Assembly (NCBI GenBank): GCA_009777725.1
Contig: WRLG01000025.1
Coordinates: 1-44,583, forward strand
Origin: Oscillospiraceae bacterium
GTDB taxonomy: Bacteria > Bacillota > Clostridia > Oscillospirales > Ruminococcaceae
Direction: 5' to 3'
DNA: 44,583 nucleotides
This document shows, piece after piece, positions 36,877-44,406 of this stretch; position 1 is the first letter of the stretch; every line of letters begins with the position of its first letter. The position numbers were made by a program, and so were the translations under genes. The notes below the pieces were generated by a model that worked only from the letters and a program-made list of their open reading frames with translations, was not told where the DNA came from and ran no database searches.

Positions 36877-37449
36877 TTATTCTTTAGCCCCTTGGGTATC
36901 CCCCTCATTTGCGGCGTGTTTACCCGAAAGCGCGACGGCAAGCGTTGTAAAGCCCGTAATCATCATGGAGACACCTACCAGCTTTCCGAAAATTATCGGG
37001 GCTACAAGCGCGCTCCTAATCGGGAACATGATGAAAATTATACCCGCAATGACTGAAAGAATACTGCCGAGCAATGCCCAGCCCCAGCCCTTATTGCCGG
37101 ATTTTTTAAGCGCGAGGCTGTTACCGATGCTTAACACACCTGCGAACAAAATCCAGATTGAAAGAACCCATTCAATCGAAAGCACCCCTAACGCCCTTGT
37201 CCCCACATCGCCGGTAAGCATAATCGCGCCGAAAATGATGTGCATAATCCCCGTTATTAAGTCCCAGCCGTTTCGCGTATCCTTTGCCGCCAGATATTTT
37301 GCGATTAACACAGCACCGCTGACCGCCACAACCCCGCTGAAAAGCGGAATGATATACAGCGGTACAAATATTAAGAATAAACCCACCATAATCATAATAA
37401 ACCCGATTAAAGCCGCGGCTACTTTCATGCCTTTAAATTGACTAGCCAT
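36877..37449 (-). CDS. HdeD-like membrane protein (DUF308)
   Basis: A 190-residue protein with about six hydrophobic segments in a repeated pattern (ALIGFIMIMVGLFLIFVPLY; DLITGIMHIIFGAIML; LLGSILSVIAGIIFIMFPIR), the DUF308/HdeD architecture. In E. coli HdeD is linked to acid resistance; here the function is unknown. GGGAGGA precedes the ATG and a perfect promoter lies at 37495-37523. Monocistronic, divergent from polA. Confidence 0.85.
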   Translation of the reverse strand: MASQFKGMKVAAALIGFIMIMVGLFLIFVPLYIIPLFSGVVAVSGAVLIAKYLAAKDTRNGWDLITGIMHIIFGAIMLTGDVGTRALGVLSIEWVLSIWILFAGVLSIGNSLALKKSGNKGWGWALLGSILSVIAGIIFIMFPIRSALVAPIIFGKLVGVSMMITGFTTLAVALSGKHAANEGDTQGAKE

Positions 37450-37494
37450 TAAAAAATCCTCCCGTAATATAAAATATTTGTTTCAAACTTGTTT

Positions 37495-37523
37495 ATTATA
37501 ACATTTATTAGCTTTATTGTCAA
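37495..37523 (-). promoter_or_regulatory. Promoter of the HdeD-like gene
   Basis: Minus-strand TTGACA (37523-37518), 17 bp, TATAAT (37500-37495). Confidence 0.85.
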
Positions 37524-37630
37524 GTATTAAAAATTTAAACTTACGGTGATTTAATTGCCTCGAAATTTGTTCACAATTAAATTGCCGTAAATTAAACTGC
37601 GCGGTAATATCTTTTCAATTAAATTATCGA

Positions 37631-37659
37631 TTGACATTCAGATGAAAAGGGGATATAAT
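37631..37659 (+). promoter_or_regulatory. Promoter of polA
   Basis: TTGACA (37631-37636), 17 bp, TATAAT (37654-37659), about 53 nt before the start codon. Confidence 0.85.
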
Positions 37660-37711
37660 ATAAATGTAAGCTGATTTTTTTCTCGGAAAATTTTTATGGG
37701 GAGATTATTGC

Positions 37712-40309
37712 ATGGTAATACTGGCAATCGATGGCAACAGCATCATGAACCGCGCTTTTTACGGAATAAGAATGCTCTCTAACAAACAGGGGGTTTTTAC
37801 CAATGCCGTAACGGGGTTTATGAATATTTATTTAAAAGTTATAAATGATATTAAACCCGATGCCGTAGCCGTTGCGTTTGACCTCCGCGCGCCTACTTTT
37901 CGGCATGAAAAAACGCAAAGCTATAAGGCAAACCGCAAGGGGATGCCCGATGAGCTTGCAATGCAGATGCCGCTTATAAAGGAGATTTTGGCGGGGCTGT
38001 CCGTCAAGGTTGTTGAAGCAAAGGGGTATGAGGCGGACGATATTTTAGGCACTCTTTCAAAAATGTGCGAAAACAGCAGTGATGAGGGTGACAAGTGTTA
38101 TATCTTAACAGGGGACAAGGATTCTCTCCAGCTTTTGAGCGGGAAAACAACTGTTCTGCTTCACACCACAAAGGAGCTGAAAGCCTACTCCCCCGAGCTG
38201 TTCACCCAAGAATACGGCTTCGCGCCTGTTAACCTCATCGACCTAAAGGCACTGATGGGCGATTCCTCCGACAATATAAGCGGCGTTAAGGGCATAGGCG
38301 AAAGAACGGCTATGGCTCTTATTTCGGAGTATAGCACGATAGAGGAAATATACGCCGCATTAGAAAACGGCTCTTTGAACGTCACAAAATCCGTGAGCGA
38401 GAAGCTTCGCACAGGTAAGGAAGATGCGGAATTAAGCAAATGGCTTGCTACAATTGTTACCAATGTCCCCCTTGAAGCCGTGAGCGGGCTTGATTCGTTT
38501 GCGCTGAAAGAACACGATATAGAAAGGCTGTCAGCCGTTTTGACGGGGCTCGAGATGTTTAAGCTTTTGGAAAAGCTTAAAGTGAAGCCGTCCGAAAATC
38601 CCGCCGTGTTAACTGCGCCAAGTTTGTCCGTTGTCCCCGAAAAAAGAACGGTTCTGCCCCGGCTTAATTACTCCGTGGGCGTTTTAACAGAGCTTATTTT
38701 TGATGAAATAGTTAATACAAAAAGTATAATAACTTTTTATTATACTAATGTTAACTTGAATATTGTATATAATTCAAACATTTATACCATAAGTAATAAA
38801 GAGCAGCAATTAAAGTTTTTATCCTCTAACTGCCCTAAATATACATTTGCGGCAAAACCCGCTTATCATTTTTGCTTTGAAAACAATACCGAGCTTGTTA
38901 ACATCAAAGCGGATGCTGAAATCTTAGGCTATCTGCTTAACACGTCTTCGAGCGAATATACTATAAATAGAATGTGTGCAGAATATAACTCACCGTATTA
39001 TGATTTGGGTGAATATTCAGACACGGCAAGCCTCCCCCAGCTTTGCGAAAGGCTTTTAGGCGAGGTAGAAAAAGCGGGCATGTTATCGCTTTATTATGAT
39101 ATTGAACAGCCCCTAACGGAGGTTTTAGCTTCAATGGAGCACTTCGGTTTTACGCTTGATGTGCAGGGGCTTAAAGACTTCGGCGAGCGGCTTGTCAGCG
39201 ATATAAACGCTTTGGAACAGCAGATTCACTTTATGGCAGGGCATGATTTTAATATTGCTTCACCCAAACAGCTTGGGGTTGTTTTGTTCGAGGAATTGGG
39301 ATTGCCTTCGGGTAAAAAGACTAAAACGGGCTGGTCTACAAATGCGGAAGTTTTAGAGGGGCTTAAAAGCAAGCATGATATAATCGAGCTTATTTTGCAA
39401 TACCGAAAGCTTACAAAGCTTAATTCAACCTATGTTGAGGGCTTTTTAAAGCTGATTTCGGAGGACGGGCGGGTTCATACTGTATTTAAGCAGACCGAAA
39501 CTAAAACGGGGCGCATATCGTCCGCCGAGCCTAATATGCAGAATATCCCCGTCCGCACGGAGCTTGGGCGGAGTATGCGTAAGTTTTTTACCGCGAAAAA
39601 AGGCTGTATCCTGCTTGACGCGGATTACAGCCAGATTGAGCTTAGGATTTTGGCACATATGAGCGGCGACAATAACATGCAGAATAATTTTCACTCCGGC
39701 ATGGATATTCACGCATCAACGGCGGCGCAGGTTTTCAAAATGCCGCCGGATATGGTAACGAGTGAAATGCGCCGCGCCGCTAAAGCGGTTAACTTCGGAA
39801 TCATTTACGGCATCGGCGCGTTTTCTTTATCAAGCGACATAGGGGTTACTGTAAAGCAAGCTGACAGCTATATAAAAAACTATCTTGACGGATACCCCGG
39901 TGTTAAGAAATTTATGGATGAAACGATTGCACAAGCATCAAAAACAGGCTATGCCGTGACTATGCTGGGCAGGCGCAGGAATATACCCGAGCTCTCTTCT
40001 TCCAATAAAAATATTCAAGCATTCGGCAAGCGCGCCGCTATGAACGCGCCCATACAGGGGACAGCGGCGGATATTATCAAAATCGCTATGGTTAAGGTTT
40101 ACCGCCGATTAAAAGAGGAATGCCCGAACGCGAAGCTTATATTGCAGGTGCATGACGAGCTCATCATCGAAGCCCCCGCCGCCGATACCCAAAAAGCCGC
40201 CTTGATTCTCGGTGAAGAGATGAGGAACGCGGTCGCGCTTGATGTTCCGCTTGCGGCTGATGTTTCAAGCGGGGGGACTTGGTATGAGGCTAAGATGGGT
40301 GGGGATTAG
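37712..40309 (+). CDS. polA: DNA polymerase I
   Basis: Replication and repair polymerase, 865 residues. The 5'-3' nuclease domain occupies about 1-290 (LAIDGNSIMNRAFYG; GYEADDILGTL; LMGDSSDNISGVKGIGERTA). The 3'-5' exonuclease-like region (about 315-470) lacks the DxE motif, so proofreading is probably absent. The polymerase domain (about 470-865) has motif A DADYSQIELRILAHMSG, motif B RRAAKAVNFGIIYG and motif C VHDELIIEAP. GGGGAGA precedes the ATG. The exonuclease-like region is locally AT-rich (38700-38900), as expected for a relaxed domain. Followed by a terminator. Confidence 0.95.
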   Translation: MVILAIDGNSIMNRAFYGIRMLSNKQGVFTNAVTGFMNIYLKVINDIKPDAVAVAFDLRAPTFRHEKTQSYKANRKGMPDELAMQMPLIKEILAGLSVKVVEAKGYEADDILGTLSKMCENSSDEGDKCYILTGDKDSLQLLSGKTTVLLHTTKELKAYSPELFTQEYGFAPVNLIDLKALMGDSSDNISGVKGIGERTAMALISEYSTIEEIYAALENGSLNVTKSVSEKLRTGKEDAELSKWLATIVTNVPLEAVSGLDSFALKEHDIERLSAVLTGLEMFKLLEKLKVKPSENPAVLTAPSLSVVPEKRTVLPRLNYSVGVLTELIFDEIVNTKSIITFYYTNVNLNIVYNSNIYTISNKEQQLKFLSSNCPKYTFAAKPAYHFCFENNTELVNIKADAEILGYLLNTSSSEYTINRMCAEYNSPYYDLGEYSDTASLPQLCERLLGEVEKAGMLSLYYDIEQPLTEVLASMEHFGFTLDVQGLKDFGERLVSDINALEQQIHFMAGHDFNIASPKQLGVVLFEELGLPSGKKTKTGWSTNAEVLEGLKSKHDIIELILQYRKLTKLNSTYVEGFLKLISEDGRVHTVFKQTETKTGRISSAEPNMQNIPVRTELGRSMRKFFTAKKGCILLDADYSQIELRILAHMSGDNNMQNNFHSGMDIHASTAAQVFKMPPDMVTSEMRRAAKAVNFGIIYGIGAFSLSSDIGVTVKQADSYIKNYLDGYPGVKKFMDETIAQASKTGYAVTMLGRRRNIPELSSSNKNIQAFGKRAAMNAPIQGTAADIIKIAMVKVYRRLKEECPNAKLILQVHDELIIEAPAADTQKAALILGEEMRNAVALDVPLAADVSSGGTWYEAKMGGD

Positions 40310-40364
40310 GGGCTTGCGATGAAATCGCAGTTATGGACGACAAGCATTGTAATATTGTATAAAT

Positions 40365-40400
40365 AAAGCACTTCACTTTGAGGAATGAAGTGCTTTTTTA
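40365..40400. terminator. Terminator of polA and of the last array gene
   Basis: AAAGCACTTCA (40365-40375) with TGAAGTGCTTT (40386-40396), T-run on the plus strand and A/T-rich flank on the minus strand. The stop codon of the convergent gene is inside the T-run. Confidence 0.9.
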
Positions 40401-40850
40401 TTGAAGATGCTCGCTGAGAAGATTAATCAAAAACTTACAAGACGAACTTCCACCAAGAATTGATTGCTGTAATTGAACAGTAACTTTATCTCGACCGAAA
40501 GCAGAACCCCAATTATATAGCAAACTTTGTCTGGAGCACTCACAGAGCAACGGAGTTTCGACATATTTGCTCTTAACCAAGTCACAAGCACAATAATTGT
40601 ATGTAAGCTCAATAATTTCATTACTTTTTATAACTTTAAATCCGATTTCAGGAAATCTTTTTTTCAATCGGCTCAAAAAATCGTCAAAGCTTTGCGAAGC
40701 GTTATATTCATCAAGATAAATCTGTTTGGTATATGAATCTGAGCAAGATTTTCCACATTCTTTTAAAATATCTTTTCTGCTTTCATCATCAATGTTTTGT
40801 AGGGAGCGTTCAAATCCCTCAAACCAAAATTTAAAAAAGCGTTCTTTCAT
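40398..40850 (-). CDS. Cys-rich V4R-like protein, left-most array gene
   Basis: A 150-residue cytosolic protein. Cysteines recur in CGKSCSD, YCACDLV, LCECSRQ and SCKF. The C-terminal LQQSILGGSSSCKFLINL resembles the end of 4-vinyl-reductase/ATC-hydrolase-like small-molecule-binding domains, a tentative match. GGGAGG lies upstream of the ATG. A degenerate copy of the array repeat lies 13 nt before its start. As the left-most unit it abuts the polA terminator, so this is probably the array boundary. Confidence 0.65.
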   Translation of the reverse strand: MKERFFKFWFEGFERSLQNIDDESRKDILKECGKSCSDSYTKQIYLDEYNASQSFDDFLSRLKKRFPEIGFKVIKSNEIIELTYNYCACDLVKSKYVETPLLCECSRQSLLYNWGSAFGRDKVTVQLQQSILGGSSSCKFLINLLSEHLQ

Positions 40851-40862
40851 TCATTACCTCCC

Positions 40863-40923
40863 AAAATATAAATAATACCCGCAATCCCCTATGAAAGTCG
40901 GTTGATGTGTTTAATGCTTATTA
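40863..40923 (-). repeat. Array repeat A (most divergent copy)
   Basis: Retains CGGTTGATGTGTTTAATGCT and CGCAA but differs elsewhere from the consensus. On the minus strand it lies between the stop of the DUF3788 gene and the start of the V4R-like gene. Confidence 0.8.
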
Positions 40924-40934
40924 GGTGGGGTTGG

Positions 40935-41681
40935 TTAATTCCCATATTGATTAGGAACATAAGGCAAAATCCCCCAAGTCACATCTTCTGCCGTAATAGT
41001 ACCTGTGTGAATTTCGGGATTTATGCCTACTGTTTGTTTTTGGCAAGTGTGACTATTATGCTTCTTACAATCGGAGCATTTCGATAATCCTTGCGTCCTT
41101 GCACATTCCATTTGCACACAGTCGTGAAGCCCGCTTATTCCTCCGTGACTGCAGCCCTTGCAGGGCGGTACGGCTTCATCATCTTTCTGACCGTACAATG
41201 CCTTTATGCGCCGTTTTGCTTCTTCAATAATTTCGGGACTAACCCAAGTTTCTCCTACGTAATGAATACACAAATCGCAACGGTGTCCGCAATGAGCATA
41301 TATTGCCTTTTCTTTAGGAAAAGGCTTGCGATTAGGCTTTTTCTTGAAAATAATCAATCGTTTAACATCTTCAAGAGTTTCTAAATCAACGACAGGAATA
41401 TGTACCCATTTGCCGTCGTGATAGGTCTGTGCGTTATCATAAAGTTGCTGAATACTACGCGAAAATTCATGTCTAATCGCTTCAAATTTCTCACGCTCGG
41501 CTTTGCCGAAAATCAAAAGAAAAACGTAATGGTCATCACGAATATATATAGTCAAAATTGTTTTCCCGCTTCGGCGGAAACGCAAAGTGTCTTTGCCGTC
41601 ACCAATTTCATCGGCAAGATATTTACCTCTCATGAAACGCATTGTTTCTTCGCTTGCTTTTTGCAATTGTGTTTTTTTCAT
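40935..41681 (-). CDS. DUF3788-DUF3795 fusion protein, array gene
   Basis: A 248-residue protein. The N-terminal about 110 residues (KTILTIYIRDDHYVFLLIFG) match DUF3788-type sequences. The C-terminal half is a Cys-rich putative metal-binding domain of DUF3795 type (YAHCGHRCDLCIHYVG; PPCKGCSHGG; CARTQGLSKCSDCKKH). Function of both domains is unknown. AGGACT precedes the ATG. Flanked by array repeats A and B and unrelated to its neighbours in function. Confidence 0.75.
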   Translation of the reverse strand: MKKTQLQKASEETMRFMRGKYLADEIGDGKDTLRFRRSGKTILTIYIRDDHYVFLLIFGKAEREKFEAIRHEFSRSIQQLYDNAQTYHDGKWVHIPVVDLETLEDVKRLIIFKKKPNRKPFPKEKAIYAHCGHRCDLCIHYVGETWVSPEIIEEAKRRIKALYGQKDDEAVPPCKGCSHGGISGLHDCVQMECARTQGLSKCSDCKKHNSHTCQKQTVGINPEIHTGTITAEDVTWGILPYVPNQYGN

Positions 41682-41700
41682 ATCGTTCAGTCCTGCTCGT

Positions 41701-41757
41701 ATTATATAAATTTTATTCGCAACCCTGCGGAAATCGGTTGATGTGTTTAATGCTTAT
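41701..41757 (-). repeat. Array repeat B
   Basis: ATAAATTTTATTCGCAACCC, then TGCGGAAATCGGTTGATGTG and TTTAATGCTTAT. Nearly identical to copies C and E. CAACC/GGTTG can pair within it. It lies between the GNAT stop and the DUF3788 start. Confidence 0.9.
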
Positions 41758-41772
41758 AATGCGATACCCGCG

Positions 41773-42294
41773 TTACAGACTTAGCGAAAACATCAATCCT
41801 TTTATATCTTCATTACTTCCCTTATATCGGCGAACTTCATCATCACGTTCAAGCGAAAGACCGATTTTCTTCATCACTTTTACAGATGCTCCGTTTCTAT
41901 AATCGCAAGTCGCAATAACCTTTCTAACTTTACATTCATTAAATGCGAAGTTTAAAACTGCTTTGGCGGCTTCAGTAGCGTAGCCGTTGCCTTGATAGGA
42001 TTTATTAATCATCCAACCAAGCTCTCCCTCATGTCTTTCATCATCTTTATAGTGAAAAGAAACAGCACCAATATGTTTATTGTTTAACGTAATTGCAAAT
42101 TCAAAAAAACGCGGCACCTCAGCTTTCCATTCAGTAGCAACTTTATTAAGATAACTCTCTGTTTCCTGTATGTTGTCATTAGGAAGATGAACCATATATT
42201 GGGTAATTGTCGTATCGCTTGCATATTCGTGTGTAGAGACTAAATCGCTGATTTCAAGCGGTCTCAAAACAAGGCGTGGAGTTTGAATTCTCAT
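41773..42294 (-). CDS. GNAT acetyltransferase (RimJ/RimL type), array gene
   Basis: A 173-residue GCN5-related N-acetyltransferase. RLVLRPLEISDL at the start, IGAVSFHYKD, and the acetyl-CoA motif GWMINKSYQGNGYATEAAKA (Q/RxxGxG/A) are clear. RimJ/RimL-type members acetylate protein N-termini or small molecules; the substrate is unknown. GGGAGAT precedes the ATG. Flanked by repeats B and C. GNATs are frequent cargo of gene-cassette arrays. Confidence 0.9.
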   Translation of the reverse strand: MRIQTPRLVLRPLEISDLVSTHEYASDTTITQYMVHLPNDNIQETESYLNKVATEWKAEVPRFFEFAITLNNKHIGAVSFHYKDDERHEGELGWMINKSYQGNGYATEAAKAVLNFAFNECKVRKVIATCDYRNGASVKVMKKIGLSLERDDEVRRYKGSNEDIKGLMFSLSL

Positions 42295-42310
42295 CGCTCA
42301 TTATCTCCCA

Positions 42311-42367
42311 ATAATATAAATTTTATTCGCAACCCTGCGGAAATCGGTTGATGTGCCTAATGCTTAT
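42311..42367 (-). repeat. Array repeat C
   Basis: Same consensus as B and E (CGCAACCCTGCGGAAATCGG then TTGATGTGCCTAATGCTTAT). It starts at the stop codon of the GrpB gene on the minus strand and ends before the GNAT ribosome binding site. Confidence 0.9.
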
Positions 42368-42948
42368 TATCTCGACTTATATTTACCTTGAAACTCACGC
42401 TTTGCCATTTCAGAATGCTTTAAAATAAATTCAGATTTTGCTTTTGTATAGCCGTCTCTGTCATGCTTAAATTCTTTCAATAAATCCAACTTCAATTTAC
42501 TGTACTCGTTTGAAACATCAACGTGTTCAATAAGATAATCCCTAAAATAAAGCTCGTCCCAATCCCCCGAATATCTTACATGAAGATGATAAACTTTATC
42601 GGCAAAACCGTTAAGTGTATAACCTTTATTAAAAGAAAGTTTCATCGGTTCATTTTCTTTATTCATAAGACGCCAACCGATAATGGCTAAATCATCAATA
42701 AATCGTAAAATATCACAATCGTTCACAACTTCCAATAAAATATCCACCGTAGGTTTTGAAATCAACCCTGCAACCGCACTGCTACCAATATGGTTAATCC
42801 GCGCTATATTATCAGCGTTTATATTTCTTAAAATGCTTTGCTTTTCGCTTTCATACCATTCACTATATTTGGGATTATGCGCGCGCAAAACTATGGGAAA
42901 TAACGCCCATAATTCCTCCAATGACATTTCAGATAATTGTTTTTGCAT
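42367..42948 (-). CDS. GrpB family nucleotidyltransferase-fold protein, array gene
   Basis: A 193-residue GrpB/UPF0157 protein. The family signature is clear in RINHIGSSAVAGLISKPTVD (HxGSTAV...KPxxD), which corresponds to the nucleotidyltransferase GS..D motif; later YHLHVRYSGDWDELYFRDYL is also conserved. Family function is mostly undefined. GGAGGG precedes the ATG. Flanked by repeats C and D. Confidence 0.9.
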   Translation of the reverse strand: MQKQLSEMSLEELWALFPIVLRAHNPKYSEWYESEKQSILRNINADNIARINHIGSSAVAGLISKPTVDILLEVVNDCDILRFIDDLAIIGWRLMNKENEPMKLSFNKGYTLNGFADKVYHLHVRYSGDWDELYFRDYLIEHVDVSNEYSKLKLDLLKEFKHDRDGYTKAKSEFILKHSEMAKREFQGKYKSR

Positions 42949-42960
42949 TTTCCCTCCATA

Positions 42961-43010
42961 ACTAACACCTACAACCTTGCGGAAATCGGTTGATGTGGCT
43001 AATGCTTATG
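42961..43010 (-). repeat. Array repeat D (shorter)
   Basis: Keeps TTGCGGAAATCGGTTGATGT and GCTAATGCTTAT but has lost the TTTTATTCG end. Placed between the HAAS gene and the GrpB start. Confidence 0.85.
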
Positions 43011-43045
43011 CCGTCCGATTAATCAAATCCGCAAATAGTTTTATC

Positions 43046-43501
43046 TCATTTTCGTGTGTTCTTTAATCGTTCAAGTAATGCGAAAATAAAAGTAGTTATA
43101 CCGTAACTTAAAAATAATCCGGGAACAAGCCTCACAACCCAGCACATAACACTCATATACCAAGCAATACCATTATTTGAAAAAGCTTCAATTACACTTG
43201 CCAGTGAAATCCCGAAAACGACTGAAATTAAAACAATTTTCACTGTTACTATGTAACCAATGTAATATGAACCGCTTATAAGAGCTATCGGTAACGGGCT
43301 ATATTGTTCCGCCACCTCAATCGGTTCACCTAATTCAGCCAACACAACTCTTATATCGCGTTCTTCAGGGACATTTTCTCCGCACCTATCCTTCAACATC
43401 TCGGATATGTTGCTTTGCAATTTCTGCTTCACATCATTTCTCATGTGCCTAGGTAAAATATTTAAGACAGCTAAAACATATTGCTCAACATTATTATTCA
43501 T
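43046..43501 (-). CDS. HAAS-domain membrane protein, array gene
   Basis: A 151-residue protein from the ATG at 43501 (TGGAGGTAAAT upstream). An N-terminal soluble part (ILPRHMRNDVKQKLQSNISE; RDIRVVLAELGEPIEVAEQY) has the HAAS/DUF1700 pattern, and two or three hydrophobic segments follow. HAAS proteins are often paired with PadR regulators; none is here. Flanked by repeats D and E; the open frame before the ATG is only the repeat being read through. Confidence 0.75.
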   Translation of the reverse strand: MNNNVEQYVLAVLNILPRHMRNDVKQKLQSNISEMLKDRCGENVPEERDIRVVLAELGEPIEVAEQYSPLPIALISGSYYIGYIVTVKIVLISVVFGISLASVIEAFSNNGIAWYMSVMCWVVRLVPGLFLSYGITTFIFALLERLKNTRK

Positions 43502-43513
43502 ATTTACCTCCAG

Positions 43514-43570
43514 AAACATAAATTTTATTCGCAACCCTGCGGAAATCGGTTGATGTGCCTAATGCTTATC
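43514..43570 (-). repeat. Array repeat E
   Basis: Full consensus copy (ATAAATTTTATTCGCAACCC then TGCGGAAATCGGTTGATGTG, CCTAATGCTTAT). Directly follows the RibD-C gene stop on the minus strand. Confidence 0.9.
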
Positions 43571-44249
43571 AGCTGACTACTTTGTAGCGCAATCGCACAT
43601 AAGAGCCCTCTAAAGCAGTACACTCTTCAAGTTTCAACACGCCCAATTTGTTAATTTCACTTTGCGAAAGTAAAGAGTAACCGTCAATTAATGAGGGTGT
43701 ATCTTTTCCGCCGACTAAAATCGGCGCAACAACAATGTCAACATAGTCAAGTAACTTTTCCCTTAGAAATATTTCATTCAATGTCCCGCCTGTTTGTATG
43801 GTAACCCGGTCGCAACCATAATCTTCATATAAACAGTTTAACACTTCTGCTGGATTAAAGGTTTTTTGATATATAATGTTAATGTTGTCTGCTTCGGTTT
43901 TATATGCAGGGTGTGTTGTGTTGGAAGTCACGAGTACGAATTTCTTTGCCAACTTTGAGAAATACTCAACCCCTTTAGATGTTAGATGTGAATTATCAAT
44001 AACAACAAAACTCACATCAAGTTTATCAGGCAAAGACCGTTCATTCGCACCGACTTTTGCCATAACTCGCCCCGAGTTTATTGACCAAAGGTCAGTTGTT
44101 CGTTCTATTTTATAGTATTGGTGTAACCCTTCTTTAACTCCGGCGATATTCGGAAAATCCTTGTCAAAATCTAAGGCATCGTTTGCCCCCGTGCTAATTT
44201 TGCCGTCTAACGAAATCAAAAGAAATAGCGTAGTAATTGGTCTTTTCAT
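43569..44249 (-). CDS. RibD C-terminal/dihydrofolate-reductase-like reductase, array gene
   Basis: A 226-residue protein with the RibD-C/DHFR-like fold. TTLFLLISLDGKISTGANDA at the start is the NADPH-binding beginning of the family; VTIQTGGTLNEIFLREKLLD and VDIVVAPILVGGKDTP are typical of pyrimidine reductase domains. There is no deaminase domain, so it is probably not a riboflavin enzyme by itself. The ATG at 44249 has GGAGGG upstream. Flanked by repeats E and F. Confidence 0.88.
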   Translation of the reverse strand: MKRPITTLFLLISLDGKISTGANDALDFDKDFPNIAGVKEGLHQYYKIERTTDLWSINSGRVMAKVGANERSLPDKLDVSFVVIDNSHLTSKGVEYFSKLAKKFVLVTSNTTHPAYKTEADNINIIYQKTFNPAEVLNCLYEDYGCDRVTIQTGGTLNEIFLREKLLDYVDIVVAPILVGGKDTPSLIDGYSLLSQSEINKLGVLKLEECTALEGSYVRLRYKVVS

Positions 44250-44262
44250 ACTGCCCTCCGAA

Positions 44263-44320
44263 AATATAGATTTTATTCGCAATCCTGCGAAAGTCGGTTG
44301 ATGTGGTTAAATGCTTATAA
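44263..44320 (-). repeat. Array repeat F
   Basis: ATAGATTTTATTCGCAATCC, then TGCGAAAGTCGGTTGATGTG and GTTAAATGCTTAT, a mildly diverged copy. It lies before the RibD-C gene start on the minus strand and marks the next junction of the array. Confidence 0.9.
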
Positions 44321-44332
44321 CATGAGGTAAAC

Positions 44333-44406
44333 TTAGAGCGTGTTTACACTAACCAAACAACGCATATTTTAGCTTATTATTCGTTTAGTGTAAAAACACG
44401 CTCTAA
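44333..44406. repeat. 74-bp inverted-repeat element
   Basis: TTAGAGCGTGTTTACACTAA (44333-44352) is inverted at 44385-44406 (two extra A in the right arm) around a 32-nt AT-rich centre. TTA/TAA ends and size suit a MITE; it also contains the stop codon of the next gene and could act as its terminator, though it lacks a T-run. Confidence 0.65.

Noticed and set aside
40863-44320. Calling the array repeats true integron attC sites
   Set aside because: No RYYYAAC/GTTRRRY core pair at proper spacing could be read in the copies and no integrase is in the window, so I describe them only as cassette-like.
40863-44320. CRISPR array
   Set aside because: The repeats are 560-840 bp apart and enclose full genes with ribosome binding sites; spacers are not of CRISPR size.
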